The notes beneath the pieces are model-generated. The model was not told the origin of the DNA. It made no database searches and was given only the letters and a program-made list of their open reading frames with translations. The position numbers were made by a program, and so were the translations under genes. Source: Umbilicaria muhlenbergii (lineage: Eukaryota; Ascomycota; Lecanoromycetes; Umbilicariales; Umbilicariaceae). From it: 64,000 nucleotides of DNA. Position 1 is the stretch's first letter. Every line of letters starts with the position of its first letter. The stretch spans positions 536,251 to 600,250 of the forward strand of contig KK106985.1 of NCBI GenBank assembly GCA_000611775.1, written 5' to 3'. Positions 59,701 to 64,000 of this stretch are shown here, piece by piece.

Positions 59701-60560
59701 ACAACTGATCAGACCTTTTACTGATAATGAATTTCACTCAAGTGGTTCTCATTCATGAGTTCACAGGCATGTCACTTTATGAGTTGAAGCTGAGACAAAC
59801 CCCTCATCTACACTTTCATTGAAAAAGATGAATGCAATCCTTGAACACTGTAAGAGAGTAACTGACAAGAGAAGAAGCTCAGACCTTCATTATCAGAACT
59901 CATGACATAATTAAATGAGCAAAGGAAAATCTGAAACAGGCTTAAAATAAGATGACAGATCAGACAAATAAGCACTGAAGGAAATTGAACTTCTTCATCA
60001 GAGACTGAGTTTATGTTACTTAAAAGAGTTGAATCACTGAAAGACTTAGCTTAAAGTTGAATCATCAAGTGGCAGGCCTTTATCAGATTCTCAGCATGAA
60101 AGATCACTTCTACATTCTGAAGTTATTTGAACACATGAAGATGAACAACATCTTTCATGCTGATCATTTAAGGAAAGTGATGAATGACTTAATGTTGAAT
60201 CAAATTCAGAACCTGAAGCTGTTGACTGAAGTTAATGATCAGCCTGAGTATGCAGTGAAAAAAATCTTAGCAAGCTGAATTCACAACAACATCCTGCAAT
60301 ATCAAGTGACTTGAGAGAAATATGATTTAAACTTGAAATGATATGATGCTGTTGACTTTATAGAGTCACCTTAAAAGATAAAAGATTATCATGATGCTTA
60401 TCTGAACAGGATGAAGTCATCAAGGAGATTACAAGTTTGATTAAATGCTTACAAGTCAGGTGAAGAGCTGAACCTGATGAATAAAAACAACAGAGCAATC
60501 AATAAGAGATTTAAAAGACAGTCAAGATGAAAAATTTAAGATAAAAACTGAGAACAGTCC
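56709..60560 (+). pseudogene. Gypsy-F protease to chromodomain-like end
   Basis: Continues protease as HFLFYDISRHDVLIEKKxF. RT: FVDYxKLNAIIKKDKYLLPL near 57710 and TVYVNNILIYSEDLLKH near 58007, where YVDD has become YVNN. RNase H: YEIHDKEMLTVVKILQ (about 58568) and VVDALTRKHSEL. Integrase: SRPTSLFIN-like zinc region to the core at about 59400-59700. The terminal module KILASxIHNNILQYQVTxEK (about 60262-60320) resembles a chromodomain. A purine tract (agaggggtga, 60571-60580) precedes the LTR. Confidence 0.8.
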
Positions 60561-60580
60561 TCCTGTCTGAAGAGGGGTGA

Positions 60581-60787
60581 TGTTATGACATGATCAATTA
60601 ACACTGACAGATATTGAACTACCTGACATTAAATTAAATTGAGATTAGTGTGTCTTGACACTCTGACATTTATGTCATGACTGCACTCACAAGACTGCTT
60701 TCTTCTTTATACTTTTCTAGATTTAAATAACTCACCTCTTGCAACAGTTTTAAGCCTGTTTATGAAGTGAAATAACTAACTGTAATA
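60581..60787 (+). repeat. 3' LTR of Gypsy-F (207 bp)
   Basis: TGTTATGACATGATC.., preceded by a purine tract and followed by the AAAAC duplication (60788-60792). Confidence 0.93.
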
Positions 60788-61856
60788 AAAACAGGTTTCA
60801 AAATTCATATCATGAGCCTCTGAGTCAGCAGTGTACTGGCCAGTCACTTTACAATTAATGAAATGAAGGCAGGTACAGGCCTAACTACTTTTAATTACTT
60901 AAAGTTTATCATGATGAATTTACTGATCAGTTTAATCAGTTCAATAACTATGAAAATGACTACTATGATAATGATCAGTATGAGCAGGAAAATAACTGAG
61001 TGAATTATGTCATTAAAGAGAATTAAATTTTTTATAAAACCTTCTATGAAGAAGCTCCTGAGGTCAATGAGAATGTTAACATCAATTACACAGTAAATCA
61101 GGCTGTCTATCATTGTCATTAATGTTTAAAATCATTCAACTCAAATAACACTCTTCACAAGCACATGAGATTTAATCATAACCTTGAATTCTTCAAAGCT
61201 GCAAGCTCAAAGCTGAAGCTCAAGTCAACTTATTCTACAGCTTTAAATGATAACTTAATTCAGTTAAATGAAAATTTAGTTCAGTTGAAAGCTACAAATA
61301 TTTCAGTGAAAGGCTATGAATTTTGAGGATAATGTTATGTCATGATTTAAGCAAGACTCTTCAAGAATGATTAAATAAATTTAATCTGCTTGAACATCAG
61401 GTGCATTGTCAGCTTAATTAATTAAAACTTTCTGAAGGAACATGCTTTTAATGTGATAATCAAGAAGATGATCTCACTTATGAAGATTCAAGAACTGAGC
61501 TTCAGTTCACATGCAATCAGTGATTATGTAAAACTAAACCTCTACTTTTCAGCCTGCAGTAGAACCACAGTCATTCAGTGTAAAATGCATGTTGTTGATG
61601 ATTTAAAGATTAATATGCTCATCAGGACTGATATCCTGATCTTTAAATAAATTAACATACTTTTATCTCAGTGAAAAGCAGTCATAGAGAGCTGTGAAAA
61701 TGTTGAATTAAAGATTAATGTCATCACTTTATTAAATCAAATTAATCAGCTCTTACTGTTAAATGATCAAATCATAATACTCACTTATAATTCAACTGTT
61801 GTTCAGATCAAGCCCCTTCATGAATTACTTACAGATCAGGACCTCTTATTTGAATT
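60788..61856 (+). pseudogene. Gypsy-G gag end with C2H2 finger, and protease
   Basis: The frame resumes as Asn/Tyr/Asp-rich sequence, then CHxCLKSFNSNNTLHKHMR (about 61108-61170), a C-x2-C-x12-H-x3-H zinc finger instead of the usual retroviral knuckle. The protease region SLMKIQELSFSSHAISDYVK to KMHVVDDLKINMLIRTDILI (open 61453-61650) follows, and LTDQDLLFEF is where Gypsy-C interrupts. The same protease-end sequence (DFLFEPDLEG) is seen in Gypsy-H. Confidence 0.78.
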
Positions 61857-62084
61857 TGTAAAATTATAATGTCCCTTACTAGAAAGGGAAGTATAGTCAA
61901 GGTATGTGACAGCGTGAGATATAAATGTATAGGGGTTATATGATCTTAATTATATAAAACTAATAACTAAGGAATGAAGGTGAGATCAAGCAGTGCAGAG
62001 TTTTCATGTGACTCACTAACACTGTCAAGCCGCTTGTAGGGTGCATGCCTTATGTGAGTCTCAGATTGTCATTAACCTGTGATA
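61857..62084 (-). repeat. 3' LTR of Gypsy-C (228 bp)
   Basis: TGTAAAATTATAATGTCCC..AACCTGTGATA, gap-free with the other three family LTRs. Confidence 0.93.
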
Positions 62085-62462
62085 ATTACCTCCCCTTTAT
62101 GCAGCAGCTCTTCAGCGCAGAAAGGTGAGTGACTGATAAAAGGCTCAGTTAACAGTTGAATCAATGACACAGCATCAACACTGATTAAGTGAGATGATAA
62201 TGAGGTGAGCTTGTCACATGACAGTGAAAACCCTGAGGAGTGAAGAGGCAGCAGTGAAGTCATGACAGCATAAGCATGACAGCACTATGATAGCATAATC
62301 AAGGCCTCAGGTGATGATATCACATTAAGGGCTCTGAAATATAAATACTGTCAACTCCTCAGCCTTCTGTCATCAACTTTTGTCAGAGCAGTGATTCATC
62401 ATCACAACATCATTAATGCACCCTCAAGACACATCATCTTCATCACTGCAACATCAGTCATT

Positions 62463-63207
62463 ATGCCTGTAAGTCAGAGAAGCTGACTTCACAGATGCAC
62501 TTCTAATGTGACTCATCATATAATGCTCACTCATTGTCAAGTGTTTCATTGAATCATGTGCATGACTGATTGAATCTTTCTGTCTCTGTTGTTCTCATCA
62601 CTTCACGGATGATATGACTCAGGTATGTGACGTCAGGTCAAATGTCAAGTGCGCATATTACACAAATCTACACAAAGCTTATCTCTCAGTAAGTTTAACC
62701 TGCTCATCTGTTGTATATCACTGATGATTCAAGGTCCTTGCATGTTTCACTTGCAAGGTTAACACCTTGATACACTTGATCAACAGAGTTAATATCAACA
62801 CTCCTCTGCCTGCTCTCCTGACCACTCTCAAGGCGCGTCAAAAGTGTTATAACAAGAAGATTACAGCACATCTTCATGTTGTCAGCTGTCATCAGAAGCT
62901 GTTTAAATTGAAGTCTGCTGTCAAGATTAATCTCCTGCTGCTTGAGCAGCTTAAGTGCAGCAACAATGCACTTGAAGGTATTCTGAATATCATGTGATAT
63001 TCAGTTTGATCCTCTTCTCTTCACCCCTGACATGACAGTTATGAACAGCTAATGTGCATCTTATTTTAAAAGCATTTGCCTGCCATTGTTGATGATGATG
63101 ATGATGATAATGATGAAGATTTCTCTCCTTTTGAGTCAGAGGGGTCAGAGGAACTGAAGAAGAATGATGAAGAGAAGAAGAAGAATGATGATGATGAAGA
63201 TGAGTAA
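62463..63207 (+). pseudogene. Antisense cargo gene of Gypsy-C (copy 3)
   Basis: Same layout as the copies at 7603-8356 and 22335-23079. ATGCCT, then GTAAGT and a CTAAT branch-like site; a second donor-like CAGGTATGT at 62620; then RVNINTPLPALLTTLKARQK and KCYNKKITAHLHVVSCHQKL (open 62767-62997). A GCTAAT branch-like site precedes the Asp run, and the tail is FSPFESEGSEELKKNDEEKK with TAA at 63205-63207. An upstream aaatataaatact (about 62338) is a candidate TATA box. Function unknown. Confidence 0.7.
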
Positions 63208-63445
63208 ATAATGTTTTGTCAGTGTTTTGCTGATCTTGTATGATAGTTTCTTTTTGCTTTGACTCTGGTCAGGTACATCATTACAGCAGTAATAATATTG
63301 TGTTTCTCTTGTGCCTTGCTGATGATTCACCTTCTTTAATGAACTTGTCACTCTTGACCCTTGTCATAGATCACTTATAAGGTTTTAATAAAACCTGTAA
63401 AACCCCTTGAGGAAAATCAGGAAAGAGTGTTTTTATGACATTAAT

Positions 63446-64000
63446 TAAATCTTCTTAAATCACTTCCTTCTACACTCATTTAGTTCATTATTGAAGGCTG
63501 CTCACATTTTCTGCACACCTTTTAAGTTCTTTTTTGACACTCATTGATCATATTCTTCTGGTCAACCCTTTCATCTCACTTTGTACAGGATTTCATTCCT
63601 GGATTTTCAGCAGTTTAAAATCTCTTCAACTTTATATTCTTCTTCATCATCAATTAGCTCTGAAGGTGACAGTAATGATTTGAAGTCATCATCAGCTCTA
63701 CACTGATATGACTTCAGGTAAGAGATGTGAAAGACATTATGAATTCAGTAAATGAGTGATAAAGTTAACTTGTAAACTTGTTTCCCTATTAAGTCTTCAA
63801 CCTGAAATGATTTAATGAATTTATGAGACAGTTTCCTGCTTAAGCGCTTCTGTCATAAGTTCTTCATGAATAACATTATCAAGTCTCTCACATTATAGGT
63901 CTTGAGTTTATGTTTAACATCATAATATTTTGCTTAAGAATTAATTACATTTTCTTATTGTTGTGACAGCGCTTCCTGTATGTCATGAAATCATTTCACT
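63446..64000 (-). pseudogene. Gypsy-C integrase C-terminus and chromodomain
   Basis: Inverted match to Gypsy-A 21530-22097. It includes SYLKSYQC and the DDEEEYKVEEILN chromodomain start. Truncated by the window edge. Confidence 0.9.

Larger units (their letters stand above)
43696..60787 (+). mobile_element. Gypsy-F: LTR element spanning 17.1 kb because Gypsy-H sits inside it
   Basis: LTRs of 207 bp at 43696-43902 and 60581-60787, TGTTATGA..TCATAACA ends (right end mutated to GTAATA), with an AAAAC TSD. Without Gypsy-H it would be about 6.2 kb. It contains gag with a zinc knuckle, protease, RT, RNase H, integrase and a chromodomain-like end, all broken mainly by TGA. Confidence 0.92.
41985..61856 (+). 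mobile_element. Gypsy-G: chromovirus-type element, split by Gypsy-F and truncated by Gypsy-C
   Basis: Gag runs from about 41985 to 43695 and, after Gypsy-F, continues at 60793 with a C2H2 finger and a protease region to 61856. There Gypsy-C has inserted; RT and beyond lie outside the window. Removing Gypsy-F with one AAAAC copy restores the frame. Confidence 0.8.
61857..64000 (-). mobile_element. Gypsy-C: third member of the 228-bp-LTR family, continuing past the window
   Basis: The 3' LTR (61857-62084), purine tract, antisense gene (62463-63207) and integrase C-terminus with chromodomain (63446 onward) have the same layout as Gypsy-A and B. The left flank GAATT (61852-61856) is the expected TSD; its partner is beyond 64000. 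It keeps more CG than Gypsy-B. Confidence 0.92.

Noticed and set aside
6997-64000. TGA-rich frames that decode well with TGA as Trp suggested a mitochondrial or altered genetic code
   Set aside because: TGA also replaces Arg and other codons, LTR elements, chromodomains and intron signals are nuclear traits, and the DNA is continuous with three nuclear genes that use TGG for Trp and TGA as stop.
1-64000. tRNA, rRNA or telomere repeats
   Set aside because: No cloverleaf-like segment, rRNA block or TTAGGG-type array was recognised by eye; a covariance-model scan was not possible here.

Overview
The window is nuclear DNA of a fungus, most likely a basidiomycete. It joins about 6.5 kb of ordinary gene-dense DNA to at least 57.5 kb of AT-rich, heavily mutated, nested transposable elements. 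The first part has three compact housekeeping genes with GT..AG introns of 50-69 bp: a septin (cdc12-like, minus strand, 3' end cut by the window edge), PWP2/UTP1 (plus, 5 exons) and SNW1/PRP45 (minus, 2 exons). The septin and PWP2 are divergent from a 537-bp shared promoter region; PWP2 and SNW1 converge. I cannot name the species.

From about 6.48 kb composition changes abruptly. Beyond it almost no intact gene remains, but old coding frames read through clearly if TGA is treated as a mutated Trp, Arg or Gly codon. LTR pairs keep exact length and differ only by transitions. CG is scarce, and so is TGG/CCA. This is a RIP-like mutational process (or methylation-linked deamination) confined to repeats.

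The nest resolves to base level from LTRs and target-site duplications (TSDs). Gypsy-B (minus, from 6997 to about 27288) is split inside integrase by a 6987-bp hAT transposon (9399-16385, TSD GAAAAGCA) and again by full-length Gypsy-A (16847-23685, TSD CCTGA). Gypsy-E (plus, about 28.1-37.8 kb) is split by Gypsy-D (28844-34507). Gypsy-G (plus, from about 42.0 kb) is split by Gypsy-F (43696-60787, TSD AAAAC), itself split by Gypsy-H (45841-56708). G is split again by Gypsy-C (61857 to beyond the window). A, B, C, E and H have readable chromodomains, and D and F have similar C-terminal modules, so these are mainly chromoviruses. Between 37.8 and 42 kb lies very AT-rich DNA with a minisatellite and microsatellites.

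Two cargo genes stand out. The hAT element carries a mutated, intron-containing histone H3-family gene, divergent from an unknown gene and accompanied by a BED/hAT transposase. The A/B/C Gypsy family carries an extra gene, antisense to gag-pol, between pol and the 3' LTR; its promoter, intron signals and acidic C-terminus are conserved in all three copies. Dense nested chromoviruses, mutation of repeats and a possible CenH3-like cargo gene would fit pericentromeric heterochromatin, but that is inference.
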